From: Paraburkholderia tropica
Lineage (GTDB): Bacteria; Pseudomonadota; Gammaproteobacteria; Burkholderiales; Burkholderiaceae
DNA length: 64,000 nt
Assembly (NCBI RefSeq): GCF_900109265.1
Contig: NZ_FNZM01000003.1
Span: forward strand, 124,001-188,000
Reading direction: 5' to 3'
Part shown: positions 33,783-46,358 of the stretch, piece after piece
Layout of the letters: each line of letters begins with the position of its first letter
Position numbering within the stretch: position 1 is the stretch's first letter
The notes under the pieces: model-generated
The model's input: the letters and a program-made list of their open reading frames with translations, nothing else
Told to the model about the DNA's origin: nothing
Database searches by the model: none
Translations under genes and position numbers: made by a program

Positions 33783-36700
33783 GCTCGAGTTCCCTTAACT
33801 GAAAACCTTCGGCCAATGCGCGCAGCACGTCGATCTGATCCTGCAACGCGGGCCAGGTCGCGTGCGCGGCATTGAGCTGTTCGACCACGCCCTGCACGTA
33901 GCCGACTTCAAGATGCGCATGCAGATGGTCGATGAGTTCGAGCGGCCACGCGGCAGGCGCGGGCGGCGCGTCCGAAGTCGACAAAGCGGGCTTCGCGTGG
34001 TCGGCCGCAGTCGCGTCCGGCAGCGCGGGCGCGCTCGTCTCGGACGCGATCCACTCGAACGCGAGCAATTGCGCGAGCTTGTCGAGCAGCAGATTCACCT
34101 GCAAGGGCTTCACCAGATAACCCGCGCAACCGGTCGCGCTCGCGCGCTCGCGGTCGTCGGCGAACGCGTTGGCCGAGAGCAGCACGATGGGCGCGTTCGA
34201 GAGCTGGTTTTCGGAGATCAGGCGGCTGGTTTCGTAGCCGTCCATCAGCGGCATCGAAATATCCATGATGATCGCGTCCACCGTATGCGTGGCGAGCCAG
34301 CGCAGCGCGTCGGTGCCGCTGGCCGCTTCGGCGACGTCGAAGCCGAGCGGCGTGAGCAACTGCACGACGATGCCGCGCTGATCGTCGAGATCGTCGACCA
34401 CGAGAATCGCGCGGCGCGCGCCCGTGTAGCCGCGTATCGACGCGAGTTCGGTATGCGTGGCAGCGGCGCTGTCGACGGCGGGCGCGAACAGGCGCACCAC
34501 GAAGCGCGTGCCGCGCCCGACTTCGCTGTCCACTTCGAGACTGCCGCCGAGCGCCTGCGTGAGCAAGCGGCAGATCGTGAGGCCGAGGCCCGCGCCGTGA
34601 TCGTGCGCGTGCGCCGCCACGCCGCGCTCGAACGGTAAAAACAGGCGCTCCATTTCGGCGGGCGGAATGCCGGGGCCGGTATCGGCGACTTCGAATTTGA
34701 GCGTGTCGAGCACGTGGCTCACGCGCAGCGTGACCGTGCCGCTCGACGTAAAGCGAATCGCGTTGCCGATCAGATTGGTGAGGATCTGGCCGACGCATTT
34801 CTGGTCGGTGCGCACGGTGGCGGGCAGGCGTCCGACTGTCTGCACGTCGAAGGCGAGCGCTTTTTCGAGCGCCTGCGGACGCAGCATCGACGTCACGTGC
34901 GCGACGAAATCCGCGAGCGGTACCTTGGCGATATTCAGTTGCAGCTTGCCCGCCTCGATGCGCGCGACGTCGAGCAAACCGTCGACGAGCGCAAGCAGAT
35001 GCTCGCCGCTGCGATGGATCGTACGCACCGCGTTGTAGCGCGTGGGCGTGAGTTCGTCTTTCGCCTGTAACAGCAATTGCGCGTAACCGAGAATGCTGTT
35101 GAGCGGCGTGCGTAATTCGTGGCTCAGGCCGGACACGTAGCGGCTTTTCGCCTGGTTCGCCGATTCGGCCGCGGCGGTCGCGCGCTTGAGCGCCGCGTCG
35201 GTTTTCTGGTGCGCGTCGATTTCGAGCATCAGCAATTCGTTTTGCCGCTGCGATTCTTCCTGCGTGACGCGCCGGCTTTCGCGCTCCAGCACGAACCACC
35301 ACGCGGCGATGCAGCCGACCAGCGAGAGCGCGAGAAAGATCTTCAGAAAGCTGCTCGCAATCGCGTGGCCGATGGCAGGGCCGACGATCGAATCGGCGGC
35401 GGCCACTGAAGTCGCGCTCTGCGACCAGATCAGATAGAGCACGCTGCCGAGCACGGCGAGCATCGCGAATACGAGACTCGCGTAATGAATCAGACGCAGC
35501 GCGGCGGGACCGAGCCGCGCGCCGGGCAGCACGCGGTGCAGCGCGCGGTCGGCCTGCGAGGCGAAGCGCGCGTGCGGTTTGCAGCGGTCGTGGCAGCGCG
35601 AATCGAGCGAGCAGCACAGCGAGCAGATCGTGCCGCCGTAGGCGGGGCAGTACGCCGTGTCGTCGGGCTCGAAGCTGTTTTCGCAGATCGCGCAGCGCAG
35701 CGAGGTGGCGTCGCCGGTCGGTTGCGCCGCGCGCGCGATGTAGTAGCGTCCGCCCGTGATCACCGCGAGCACGGGCGCGCACGCGAACGCCACGCCGAAC
35801 GCGATGAACGACGACATCGCCTTGGCGAGCACGCCGAACAGGCCGCTGTGCGCGAGCATCGCGACGGCGGCCGCGATCAGCATCGCGCCCACGCCCACGG
35901 GATTCACATCGTAGAGATGCGCGCGCTTGAACTCGATATGGCGCGGGCTATAACCGAGCGGCTTGTTGATGACGAGATCGGCGAACAGTGCGCCGACCCA
36001 CGCAATCGCGATGTTCGCGTAGAGCGAGAGCACCTTGCCGATCGCGTCGAACACGCCCATTTCCACCAGCAGCAACGCGATCATCACGTTGAACACGAGC
36101 CACACCACGCGGCCCGGATGACTGTGCGTGAGCCGCGCGAAAAAATTCGACCACGCGAGCGAGCCCGCATACGCATTGGTCACGTTGATCTTCAACTGCG
36201 AGACGATCACGAATAGCGTCATCGCGGGCAGCGCCCAGCTCGCGAGCCCGAACGGATCGAGCAGCAGGTGATAGGCGACGAGATACATCTGCGTGGGCTG
36301 CGCCGCGTGGCTCGCATCGACTTCGTACTGCAGCGCGACGAAGGCGAGAAACGCGCCGCCGAGCATCTTGAGCGCGCCCGGCACGATCCAGCCCGGTCCC
36401 GCCGAGAGCAGTGCGAGCCACCAGCGCGTGCGGTTTTTCGCGGTCAGCGGCGGCAGAAAGCGCAGATAGTCCACTTGCTCGCCGACCTGCACGATCAGCG
36501 CGAACACGACCGTCGACGCCTGACCGAACGCGATCAGACTGAACGCGCGGCCCTGCGGCGCGAAGCCCGCGAAGGTGGTCCATTGCGCGAGCAGATCGGG
36601 GTGATGCCAGAGCACGGCGGCGTAGGGCAGCACGAACAGCACGAGCCAGAGCGGCTGCGTCCAGCTTTGCAGGCGGTTGATCAGCGTGATGCCGAACATG

Positions 36701-37218
36701 ACGATCGGGATCACCACGAGCGAACTCACCACGTAGGCAATCGCCAGCGATATGTGGAAATAAAGCTGGAGCGCGAGCGACATGATGGCCGCTTCGAGCG
36801 CGAAAAAAATAAACGTGAACACCGCGTAAAGCAGCGAGGTGACCGTCGAGCCGATATAGCCGAAGCCCGCGCCGCGCGTGAGCAGGTCCATGTCCACGCC
36901 GTAGCGCGCGGCGTAATAGCTGATGGGCAGGCTCGTCAGCCAGATCAGCACGGAGACCGCGGCGATGGCCCAGAACGCGTTGGTGAAGCCGTAATTGACG
37001 ACCAGACTGCCGCCGATCGCCTCCAGCACCAGAAACGACACCGCGCCGATTGCGGTGTTGGCCACGCGCAGCTCCGACCAGCGCCGGAACGAACGCGGCG
37101 TGAAGCGCAGCGCGTAGTCCTCGAGGGTTTCGTCGCCGACCCAGGCGTTGTAGTCGCGGCGCACCTTGACGATGCGTTGCGTGCTGGGCGCGCCCAGTGA
37201 CGGGTGACTCTGGGACAT
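33748..37218 (-). CDS. NCS1-transporter/hybrid histidine kinase fusion
   Basis: A 1156-residue protein. Residues about 1-500 form an NCS1-type (cytosine-purine-allantoin) transporter domain with about 12 helices (GAVSFLVLEAIGGSLVVNYG, LTRGAGFGYIGS). A Cys-rich cluster follows (CAICENSF, YCPAYGGTICSLCC, CHDRCKP), likely zinc-binding. Two more helices come next, then a coiled coil and a kinase core with His700 in SGLSHELRTPLNS and ATPase motifs LIGNAIRF, DTGPGIPP and GAGLGLTICR. The receiver domain has Asp986 (IIMDISMPLMDG). It probably senses an amide or nitrogen compound through its transporter-like domain and signals to the next gene product. Similar fusions occur beside amide-uptake genes in other Burkholderiales. 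Confidence 0.93.
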   Translation of the reverse strand: MSQSHPSLGAPSTQRIVKVRRDYNAWVGDETLEDYALRFTPRSFRRWSELRVANTAIGAVSFLVLEAIGGSLVVNYGFTNAFWAIAAVSVLIWLTSLPISYYAARYGVDMDLLTRGAGFGYIGSTVTSLLYAVFTFIFFALEAAIMSLALQLYFHISLAIAYVVSSLVVIPIVMFGITLINRLQSWTQPLWLVLFVLPYAAVLWHHPDLLAQWTTFAGFAPQGRAFSLIAFGQASTVVFALIVQVGEQVDYLRFLPPLTAKNRTRWWLALLSAGPGWIVPGALKMLGGAFLAFVALQYEVDASHAAQPTQMYLVAYHLLLDPFGLASWALPAMTLFVIVSQLKINVTNAYAGSLAWSNFFARLTHSHPGRVVWLVFNVMIALLLVEMGVFDAIGKVLSLYANIAIAWVGALFADLVINKPLGYSPRHIEFKRAHLYDVNPVGVGAMLIAAAVAMLAHSGLFGVLAKAMSSFIAFGVAFACAPVLAVITGGRYYIARAAQPTGDATSLRCAICENSFEPDDTAYCPAYGGTICSLCCSLDSRCHDRCKPHARFASQADRALHRVLPGARLGPAALRLIHYASLVFAMLAVLGSVLYLIWSQSATSVAAADSIVGPAIGHAIASSFLKIFLALSLVGCIAAWWFVLERESRRVTQEESQRQNELLMLEIDAHQKTDAALKRATAAAESANQAKSRYVSGLSHELRTPLNSILGYAQLLLQAKDELTPTRYNAVRTIHRSGEHLLALVDGLLDVARIEAGKLQLNIAKVPLADFVAHVTSMLRPQALEKALAFDVQTVGRLPATVRTDQKCVGQILTNLIGNAIRFTSSGTVTLRVSHVLDTLKFEVADTGPGIPPAEMERLFLPFERGVAAHAHDHGAGLGLTICRLLTQALGGSLEVDSEVGRGTRFVVRLFAPAVDSAAATHTELASIRGYTGARRAILVVDDLDDQRGIVVQLLTPLGFDVAEAASGTDALRWLATHTVDAIIMDISMPLMDGYETSRLISENQLSNAPIVLLSANAFADDRERASATGCAGYLVKPLQVNLLLDKLAQLLAFEWIASETSAPALPDATAADHAKPALSTSDAPPAPAAWPLELIDHLHAHLEVGYVQGVVEQLNAAHATWPALQDQIDVLRALAEGFQLRELEHELDRLARGAT

Positions 37219-37310
37219 GACGATGTTCCGGATTGGTGCGAAAGCGGCGGAAACCGCGGCGGCGCGCGGGATCGCAGTGCGATGCAAATTACATTCCAGT
37301 GCGCGCGCCG

Positions 37311-37334
37311 GGAATACGTCAATCGACGTATTCC
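37311..37334. promoter_or_regulatory. Perfect 10-bp dyad in the divergent amide promoter
   Basis: GGAATACGTC and GACGTATTCC form a perfect inverted repeat with the four-base spacer AATC, between the kinase gene (start 37218) and urtA (start 37421). TACGT/ACGTA cores are typical of LuxR-type response regulator sites. It is the likely binding site for the regulator at 32748-33782. Confidence 0.65.
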
Positions 37335-37420
37335 GGTCGTCAATTTGGCTTTCTACATTGCGTCCAACCCTCGACCCAGCCCGCAGCGTTCAGCGCCGGG
37401 CACCCGATAAGGAGAACGTG

Positions 37421-38695
37421 ATGTCCGCAGACGATCGATTCGATGACGATGCCCCGATGCCCTCGCCGCTGCGCCGGAAAATGCTCGGTGGCCTGGCCGC
37501 CGCGCCGCTGATGGCGATGGGCTTCTCGCGCGGCGCGTTTGCGCAAACGCCGCCCACCGCGAAGGTCAACACCACGGGCCTCGCGGTCACGGACACCACG
37601 GTGACGGTCGGCCAGCTGCACTCGGCCACGGGCACGATGGCGATTTCGGAAACCGGCTCGATCCAGGCCGAACGTCTCGCCATCGAGCAGATCAACGCGA
37701 TGGGCGGCGTGCTGGGCCGCAAGGTGCAGATCATTCAGGAAGACGGCGCGTCCGACTGGCCGACCTTCGCCGAAAAGTCGAAGAAGCTGCTGGAGAACGA
37801 TCACGTCGCGGCCGTGTTCGGCTGCTGGACCTCGGCCTCGCGCAAGGCGGTGCTGCCGGTGTTCGAGAAGGACAACGGCCTGCTCTATTACCCGACCTTC
37901 TACGAAGGCCTCGAACAGTCGAAGAACGTGTTTTACACGGGCCAGGAAGCGACCCAGCAGATTCTCTGGGCGCTCGACTGGGCCTCGAACACCAAGAAAG
38001 CGAAGACCTTCTTCCTGATCGGCTCCGACTACATCTGGCCGCGCACGTCGAACAAGATCGCGCGCCGCCATATCGAACAGCATCTGCACGCGAAGGTGGT
38101 GGGCGAGGAGTATTACCCGCTCGGCACGACCGAGTTCGCCTCGCTGATGAACAAGATCAAGCTCGCGCGCCCGGACTGCATCTTCGCGACCGTGGTGGGC
38201 GGCTCGAACGTGGCGTTCTACAAGCAGCTCAAGGCCGCGGGCATCACGCCGCAGAAGCAGTTCCTGCTGACGCTCTCGGTCACGGAAGACGAAGTGCTCG
38301 GCATCGGCGGCGAGAATTTCGCGGGCTTCTTCTCGTCGATGAAGTACTTCCAGTCGCTCGATAACGAGAACAACAAGAAGTTCGTGGCGGCGTTCAAGGC
38401 GCGCTATGGCCAGAAGTCGGTGATCGGCGACGTCACGCAGGCCGCCTATCTGGGCCCGTGGATCTGGAAGGCCGCGTGCGAGCGCGCGGGCAGTTTCGAC
38501 GTCGACAAGGTGGTCGCGCATTCGGCCGGTATCGAAGTGGCGAACGCGCCGCAGGGCTACGCGAAGGTCGATCCGAACCATCACCTGTGGAGCCGTTCGC
38601 TGATCGGCGAAGGACAGGCGGACGGCCAGTTCAAGGTCGTGGCGCAGTCGGAGCAGCCGATCCAGCCGAATCCGTTCCCGAAGGGCTACATGTAA
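37421..38695 (+). CDS. urtA: Amide/urea ABC transporter binding protein UrtA
   Basis: A 424-residue periplasmic binding protein of the FmdD/UrtA/AmiC family (Peripla_BP_6). The signal contains RRKMLGGLAAAPLMAMGF, a twin-arginine-type sequence, cleaved after AFA. TVGQLHSATGTMAISETGSI, IQEDGASDWPTFAEKSKKLL, FGCWTSASRKAVLPVF and GLLYYPTFYEGLEQSKNVFY are typical of urea/short-amide receptors. AAGGAG precedes the ATG. It heads the transporter operon and is divergent from its presumed sensor kinase. Confidence 0.95.
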   Translation: MSADDRFDDDAPMPSPLRRKMLGGLAAAPLMAMGFSRGAFAQTPPTAKVNTTGLAVTDTTVTVGQLHSATGTMAISETGSIQAERLAIEQINAMGGVLGRKVQIIQEDGASDWPTFAEKSKKLLENDHVAAVFGCWTSASRKAVLPVFEKDNGLLYYPTFYEGLEQSKNVFYTGQEATQQILWALDWASNTKKAKTFFLIGSDYIWPRTSNKIARRHIEQHLHAKVVGEEYYPLGTTEFASLMNKIKLARPDCIFATVVGGSNVAFYKQLKAAGITPQKQFLLTLSVTEDEVLGIGGENFAGFFSSMKYFQSLDNENNKKFVAAFKARYGQKSVIGDVTQAAYLGPWIWKAACERAGSFDVDKVVAHSAGIEVANAPQGYAKVDPNHHLWSRSLIGEGQADGQFKVVAQSEQPIQPNPFPKGYM

Positions 38696-38750
38696 TCCGT
38701 CAACCGCAGCGGCGCGGCGGCGCACGACGCCGCCGCGCGAGGAGCGTTCG

Positions 38751-39668
38751 ATGTCCGCTACCGATATTTTCAACATCACGCTGATGCAGGGCTTCGCCGG
38801 TCTGAGCCTCTTCAGCGTCCTGCTCCTGATGGGGCTCGGGCTCGCCGTGATCTTCGGCCAGATGGGCGTCATCAATATGGCGCACGGCGAATTCATGACG
38901 ATCGGCGCCTATACGGTCTACATGTTTTCGTGGTTCTCGCAGAACGTCTGGCACGCATTCACGCCCGTGTATTTCTTCTTCGCGATTCTCGCGGCGTTCG
39001 CGCTGGCGTTCGCGGCGGGCTGGCTCGCCGAATGGGCGCTGATCCGCCATCTCTACAAGCGCCCGCTCGACACGCTGCTCGCCACCTGGGGCCTGAGCCT
39101 CGGCATGCAGCAGGTGTTTCGCTCGACCTTCGGGCCGAAGGAAGTGAGCCCGGCGCTGCCCGACTGGCTGATGGGTTCGTGGGAGCCCACGCCCGGCCTC
39201 GACATACCGGTGAGCGGCATGTTCGTGATGGGTCTCGCGCTGCTGATGACGGGCGGCCTGCTGCTCGCGCTCTATCGCTCGCGCTGGGGCCTGCGCGTGC
39301 GCGCCACGGTCGCGAACCGGCCGATGGCGAACGCGGCGGGCATCAACACGCGGCGCACCGACCGCATGACCTTCGCGATCGGCTGCGGCATCGCGGGCGT
39401 GGCGGGCGCGGCCTTCACGGCGATCGGCTCGACGGGACCGACGAGCGGCTCGCTCTATATCGTCGATTCGTTTCTGGTGGTCACGTTCGGCGGCGCGGCG
39501 AGTCTGCTCGGCACCGTGGCGTCGGCGTTCGGCATCGCGCAGATGCAGTCGATCAGCGAGTTCTTTCTCTCGGGCTCGATTGCGCGCGTGCTCACGCTGC
39601 TGACCGTCGTGGTGATTCTCATGCTGCGTCCGCAAGGTCTGTTCGCTTCGAAGGTGCGGCGCGTTTAA
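38751..39668 (+). CDS. urtB: Amide/urea ABC transporter permease UrtB
   Basis: A 305-residue LivH-type permease. It has GLGLAVIFGQMGVINMAHGE and FMTIGAYTVYMF near the start, and VTFGGAASLLGTVASAFGIA near the end, which are UrtB signatures. A GGAG precedes the ATG. Partner of UrtC. Confidence 0.95.
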   Translation: MSATDIFNITLMQGFAGLSLFSVLLLMGLGLAVIFGQMGVINMAHGEFMTIGAYTVYMFSWFSQNVWHAFTPVYFFFAILAAFALAFAAGWLAEWALIRHLYKRPLDTLLATWGLSLGMQQVFRSTFGPKEVSPALPDWLMGSWEPTPGLDIPVSGMFVMGLALLMTGGLLLALYRSRWGLRVRATVANRPMANAAGINTRRTDRMTFAIGCGIAGVAGAAFTAIGSTGPTSGSLYIVDSFLVVTFGGAASLLGTVASAFGIAQMQSISEFFLSGSIARVLTLLTVVVILMLRPQGLFASKVRRV

Positions 39669-39745
39669 GCCGCGCAGAAGCCGCGTTAAAGCGTACGTCT
39701 TTGCACAAGCCTCATTCACACAGCTTCATTCGTATGGAGATGGAC

Positions 39746-40915
39746 ATGGAACCCATCCAACCCACGGCGGGCGGCGTATCCCCGCGATCCGGCCAGGGCG
39801 CGCCGCCGGCCGGCTGGCGCGCGCGCCTCGCGTGGCTCGACGCTTCGGGCTACGCGGGCATCGTGCTGCTCGCGCTGGTGATCGTGGTCGTGTTTCCGCT
39901 CGCGCTCGACACGTTCCGCCTGAACCTGATGGGCAAGTACCTGACCTACGCGTTCGTGGCGATCGGCCTCGTGATCGCGTGGGGCTACGGCGGCGTGCTC
40001 AGTCTCGGCCAGGGCGTGTTCTTCGGCCTCGGCGGCTACGCGATGGCGATGTTTCTCAAGCTCGAAGCGTCCGATCCGGCCGCCACGCGCACGCAGACCA
40101 CGCCCGGCATTCCGGACTTCATGGACTGGAATCAGCTCACCGCGCTGCCCGCGTGGTGGAAGCCGTTTCACTACTTGCCGTTCTCGATACTCGCGGTGCT
40201 CGTGGTGCCCACGGCGCTCGCGTTCGTGATCGGCTACGCGATGTTCAAGCGGCGCGTGGGCGGCGTGTACTTCGCGATCATCACGCAGGCCGTCGCGCTG
40301 ATTCTCTCGGTGCTGATCATCGGCCAGCAAGGTTATACGGGCGGCGTGAACGGCATCACCGACCTGCGCACGCTGCTCGGCTGGGACATTCGCACCGATC
40401 ACGCGAAGCTGGTGCTGTACTTCGTGAACGCCGCGCTGCTGATCGGCGCGCTGCTCGCCTGCCGCTGGGTCCAGCGCAGCAAGCTCGGCACGCTGCTGCT
40501 CGCGATGCGCGACAAGGAAGACCGCGTGCGCTTCTCGGGCTACGACGTCGCCATGTTCAAGGTGTTCGCGTTCTGTCTCGCGGCGATGCTGGCGGCCATC
40601 GGCGGCGCGATGTTTACGCTGCAGGTGGGCTTCATGTCGCCGTCGTTCGTGGGCATCGTGCCGTCGATCGAAATGGTGATCTACGCGGCCATCGGCGGGC
40701 GCATGTCGCTGGTCGGCGCGGTGTACGGCGCGATTCTCGTCAACCTCGGCAAGAGCTGGTTCTCGGAGAGCTTTCCGAATCTCTGGCTCTATCTGATGGC
40801 GGCGATGTTCATCGGCGTGGTGATGGTGTTTCCGAACGGGCTCGCGGGCCTCTACGAAGAGCACGTGCGCCCGCGCGTGCGGCGGCTGCTCGGCGCGGCG
40901 AACAAGGAGGCATGA
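39746..40915 (+). CDS. urtC: Amide/urea ABC transporter permease UrtC
   Basis: A 389-residue LivM-type permease: YLTYAFVAIGLVIAWGYGGV, LSLGQGVFFGLGGYAMAMFL, then GYTGGVNGITDLRTLLGWDI and FSGYDVAMFKVFAFCLAAML. Three in-frame ATGs (39734, 39740, 39746) are possible; the third has GGAG six bases upstream. The N-terminal 25 residues are hydrophilic and variable. Confidence 0.94.
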   Translation: MEPIQPTAGGVSPRSGQGAPPAGWRARLAWLDASGYAGIVLLALVIVVVFPLALDTFRLNLMGKYLTYAFVAIGLVIAWGYGGVLSLGQGVFFGLGGYAMAMFLKLEASDPAATRTQTTPGIPDFMDWNQLTALPAWWKPFHYLPFSILAVLVVPTALAFVIGYAMFKRRVGGVYFAIITQAVALILSVLIIGQQGYTGGVNGITDLRTLLGWDIRTDHAKLVLYFVNAALLIGALLACRWVQRSKLGTLLLAMRDKEDRVRFSGYDVAMFKVFAFCLAAMLAAIGGAMFTLQVGFMSPSFVGIVPSIEMVIYAAIGGRMSLVGAVYGAILVNLGKSWFSESFPNLWLYLMAAMFIGVVMVFPNGLAGLYEEHVRPRVRRLLGAANKEA

Positions 40916-40918
40916 AGC

Positions 40919-41662
40919 ATGAGCAATACCGACTTTCTGCTCGCGATCGAAGACCTGACCGTGTCGTTCGACGGCTTCAAGGCGATCGATTCGCTCAATC
41001 TCTATCTCGAACGCGGCGAGCTGCGCGTGGTGATCGGACCGAACGGCGCGGGCAAGACCACGCTGCTCGATCTGATTTGCGGCAAGACGAAGGAAACGGC
41101 CGGCAGCATCAAATTCCGCAACGAGGAGATCACGAATCTCGCGGAATTTCGCCGCGTGCGCAAGGGCATCGGCCGCAAGTTCCAGACGCCGTCGATCTAC
41201 GAAAACCTGAGCGTGGCGCAGAACCTCGAAGTGTCGTTTCCGCGCGGACGCAGCGTGTTTGGCGCGCTCGCCTATCGCGAAGACGCCGAAGTGGCCGACC
41301 GCGTGCGTGACGTCGCCGACGAAATCGGTCTGGCCGCCGCGCTCGATATGGAAGCGGGATTGCTCTCGCACGGCCAGAAACAGTGGCTCGAAATCGGCAT
41401 GCTGCTGATGCAGGATCCCGAACTATTGATGCTCGACGAACCGATCGCGGGCATGAGCGTGCGCGAGCGCGAACTGACCGCCGATCTGCTCGATCGAATC
41501 TGCCGCAATCGCTCGATGATCGTGATCGAGCACGACATGGCGTTCGTCGAGCGTATCGCGCACAAGGTCACGGTCATGCATCAGGGAAAGATTCTCGCGG
41601 AAGGGCCGATGGCGCAGGTGCAGGCCGATCCGCGCGTGATCGACGTCTATCTGGGCCACTGA
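40919..41662 (+). CDS. urtD: Amide/urea ABC transporter ATPase UrtD
   Basis: A 247-residue LivG-type ATPase. Walker A GPNGAGKTT, signature LSHGQKQWLEIGMLL (His instead of Gly in the third position, normal for UrtD), Walker B LLMLDEPIAGM. AAGGAGG lies upstream. Short 3-nt gap after urtC. Confidence 0.95.
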   Translation: MSNTDFLLAIEDLTVSFDGFKAIDSLNLYLERGELRVVIGPNGAGKTTLLDLICGKTKETAGSIKFRNEEITNLAEFRRVRKGIGRKFQTPSIYENLSVAQNLEVSFPRGRSVFGALAYREDAEVADRVRDVADEIGLAAALDMEAGLLSHGQKQWLEIGMLLMQDPELLMLDEPIAGMSVRERELTADLLDRICRNRSMIVIEHDMAFVERIAHKVTVMHQGKILAEGPMAQVQADPRVIDVYLGH

Positions 41663-41708
41663 GTTGGCCACCGAGTCGGCAAACGAACGACAACACGGAG
41701 AACACATC

Positions 41709-42398
41709 ATGCTGGAAGTCGACGATCTCGTCGTCAGCTACGGCCAGAGCGAAGTGCTGCACGGCATCGGCTTTTCCGTTTCGCAAGGCGAAAGCGTGGC
41801 CGTGATGGGCCGCAACGGCATGGGCAAGACCACGCTGTTCAAGGCGCTGATCGGCATGCTGCCCGCCAATCGCGGCACGGTGCGCGTGGGCGGCGCCGAC
41901 GTCTCGAAGGACGAGAGTTACCGCCGCGTGTCGAAAGGCATCGCCTACGTGCCGCAAGGCAGGCAGATTTTCGCCTCGCTGAGCGTCGAGGAAAACATTC
42001 AGACGGGCCTCGAAAACGCGCAGAGCCAGCGCGTGCCCGACGAACTTTACGCGCTGTTTCCCGTGCTGTTCGACATGCGCAAGCGCAAGGGCGGCAATCT
42101 TTCGGGCGGCCAGCAGCAGCAACTCGCGATTGCGCGCGCGCTCGCGACCGACCCGAAAGTGCTGCTGCTCGATGAGCCGACCGAAGGCATCCAGCCTTCG
42201 GTCATCAAGGACATCGCCAAGGCGCTCAATCAGATTCGCACGAGCCGCAACATCGCCATCGTCGTGTCGGAGCAGGTGTTGAGCTTCGCGCTCGACGTGG
42301 CCGACCGGCTCTTCGTGATCGAAGGCGGGCGCTTCGTGCACCAAAGCACGCGCGATGCGGGCGACACCGACCGCATCCGCGAATACCTCTCCGTCTGA
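41709..42398 (+). CDS. urtE: Amide/urea ABC transporter ATPase UrtE
   Basis: A 229-residue LivF-type ATPase with Walker A GRNGMGKTT, signature LSGGQQQQLAIARALAT, and Walker B VLLLDEPTEGIQPSV. CGGAG precedes ATG 41709. Completes the transporter. Confidence 0.95.
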   Translation: MLEVDDLVVSYGQSEVLHGIGFSVSQGESVAVMGRNGMGKTTLFKALIGMLPANRGTVRVGGADVSKDESYRRVSKGIAYVPQGRQIFASLSVEENIQTGLENAQSQRVPDELYALFPVLFDMRKRKGGNLSGGQQQQLAIARALATDPKVLLLDEPTEGIQPSVIKDIAKALNQIRTSRNIAIVVSEQVLSFALDVADRLFVIEGGRFVHQSTRDAGDTDRIREYLSV

Positions 42399-42459
42399 GC
42401 GCGGCGCGGCGTTCGCGCGCCGCGCCGTATGTCAATCCGCGAACCCAGGAGCGAACGCA

Positions 42460-45175
<2,716 letters not shown>

Positions 45176-45341
45176 GCGCTGTCGAGGCTTTGTCCACGAC
45201 GCGCATTGTTCGGCAAATGCGGCCACTCCATTCGTCGCCAGGCCCTTTTTCGCTGCACTGGCACCCTCTACATTGTGGTTCGGCACCGACGCAAGCCGCA
45301 GCGCGGCGAGCGAACGGTTCAACCCACATTGGAGGTTTGTC

Positions 45342-46088
45342 ATGGCCAGGCTCGAAGGAAAGGTCGCGCTCGTTACGGGCGCATCGAAGGGAATCGGCGC
45401 GGCGATCGCCCGCGCGCTCGCGAAAGAGGGCGCGTCGGTCGTGGTGACGTATGCGAGCAGCCAATCCGGCGCGCTGGCGGTCGTCGAGCAGATTCAGGCT
45501 GCGGGCGGCAAGGCGACGGCGGCAGGCGGCGACGTCTCGCAGCCCGCCGACGCCGCGAAGCTCGTGCAAACGGCCATCGACGCGTTCGGCCGCCTCGATA
45601 TCGTCGTGAACAATTCGGGCGTGTATGCGTTCTCGCCGGTTGAGGACATCACCGCCGAGGAGTTCCATCGCCAGTTCGACACCAACGTGCTCGGGCCGCT
45701 GCTCGTCACCCAGGCGGCCGTGAAGCATCTGGGCGAAGGCGCAAGCATCATCAATATCAGTTCGGGCGTCACGCGCATCACGCCGCCCGCGAGCGCGATC
45801 TACACCGGCACCAAGGGCGCGCTCGACGCGATCACGAACGTATTGGCGCTGGAGCTTGCCCCGCGCAAGATCCGCGTGAACGCGATCAATCCCGGCTACG
45901 TTGAAACCGAAGGCACGCATAGCGCGGGCATTACCGGCTCGGACATGGCCGCGGACTTCATCGCGAAGACGCCGCTCGGCCGCGCGGGCCAGCCGCAAGA
46001 TATCGCCGATGTCGCGGTGTTCCTCGCTTCCGACGAAGCGCGTTGGCTAACCGGCGAGCATCTGCTGGCGGCGGGCGGTATCCGCTAA
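45342..46088 (+). CDS. SDR-family oxidoreductase (3-oxoacyl-ACP-reductase type)
   Basis: A 248-residue classical short-chain dehydrogenase. TGASKGIGAAIARALA is the nucleotide motif, NNSGVYAF the next, then Ser-Tyr-Lys in NISSGV and YTGTKGALDAI, where the usual YxxxK is Tyr-Thr-Gly-Thr-Lys. The end has RAGQPQDIADVAVFLASDEA. GGAGG precedes ATG 45342. Its substrate is unknown and it stands apart from the amide operon. Confidence 0.92.
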   Translation: MARLEGKVALVTGASKGIGAAIARALAKEGASVVVTYASSQSGALAVVEQIQAAGGKATAAGGDVSQPADAAKLVQTAIDAFGRLDIVVNNSGVYAFSPVEDITAEEFHRQFDTNVLGPLLVTQAAVKHLGEGASIINISSGVTRITPPASAIYTGTKGALDAITNVLALELAPRKIRVNAINPGYVETEGTHSAGITGSDMAADFIAKTPLGRAGQPQDIADVAVFLASDEARWLTGEHLLAAGGIR

Positions 46089-46111
46089 TCGTCGATTCCG
46101 GCAGTAAGACG

Positions 46112-46148
46112 CGCCGCCCGCGATCTCGCTGGCGGCGTTTCTATTTTG
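46112..46148 (+). terminator. Probable terminator after the SDR gene
   Basis: CGCCGCC and GGCGGCG pair across a 12-base loop, followed by TTTCTATTTTG. The T tract is interrupted, so this is a weak call. Confidence 0.45.
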
Positions 46149-46358
46149 ATTTCGCTAGTCTCGTTGTTTGCGCGCGGTTTCTTTTTCGACGCGCGCCCCC
46201 TGTTCACACGTCTCCCCGAAAAGCGCACCATCGCACGGCGTTTGCACGCCGCTCTGGTGCGATTCGCGCCCGCGAATCCGCATTGACGCACCATCATCGA
46301 GCAGGTGAATTCCCGATTGCGCGGAATTTATTTTTTCACTTGCGTCGTGGTTTTTTGA

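Noticed and set aside
45254..45290. Possible sigma-54 promoter (TGGCAC) before the SDR gene
   Set aside because: The spacing to a downstream GC element does not fit GG-N10-GC.
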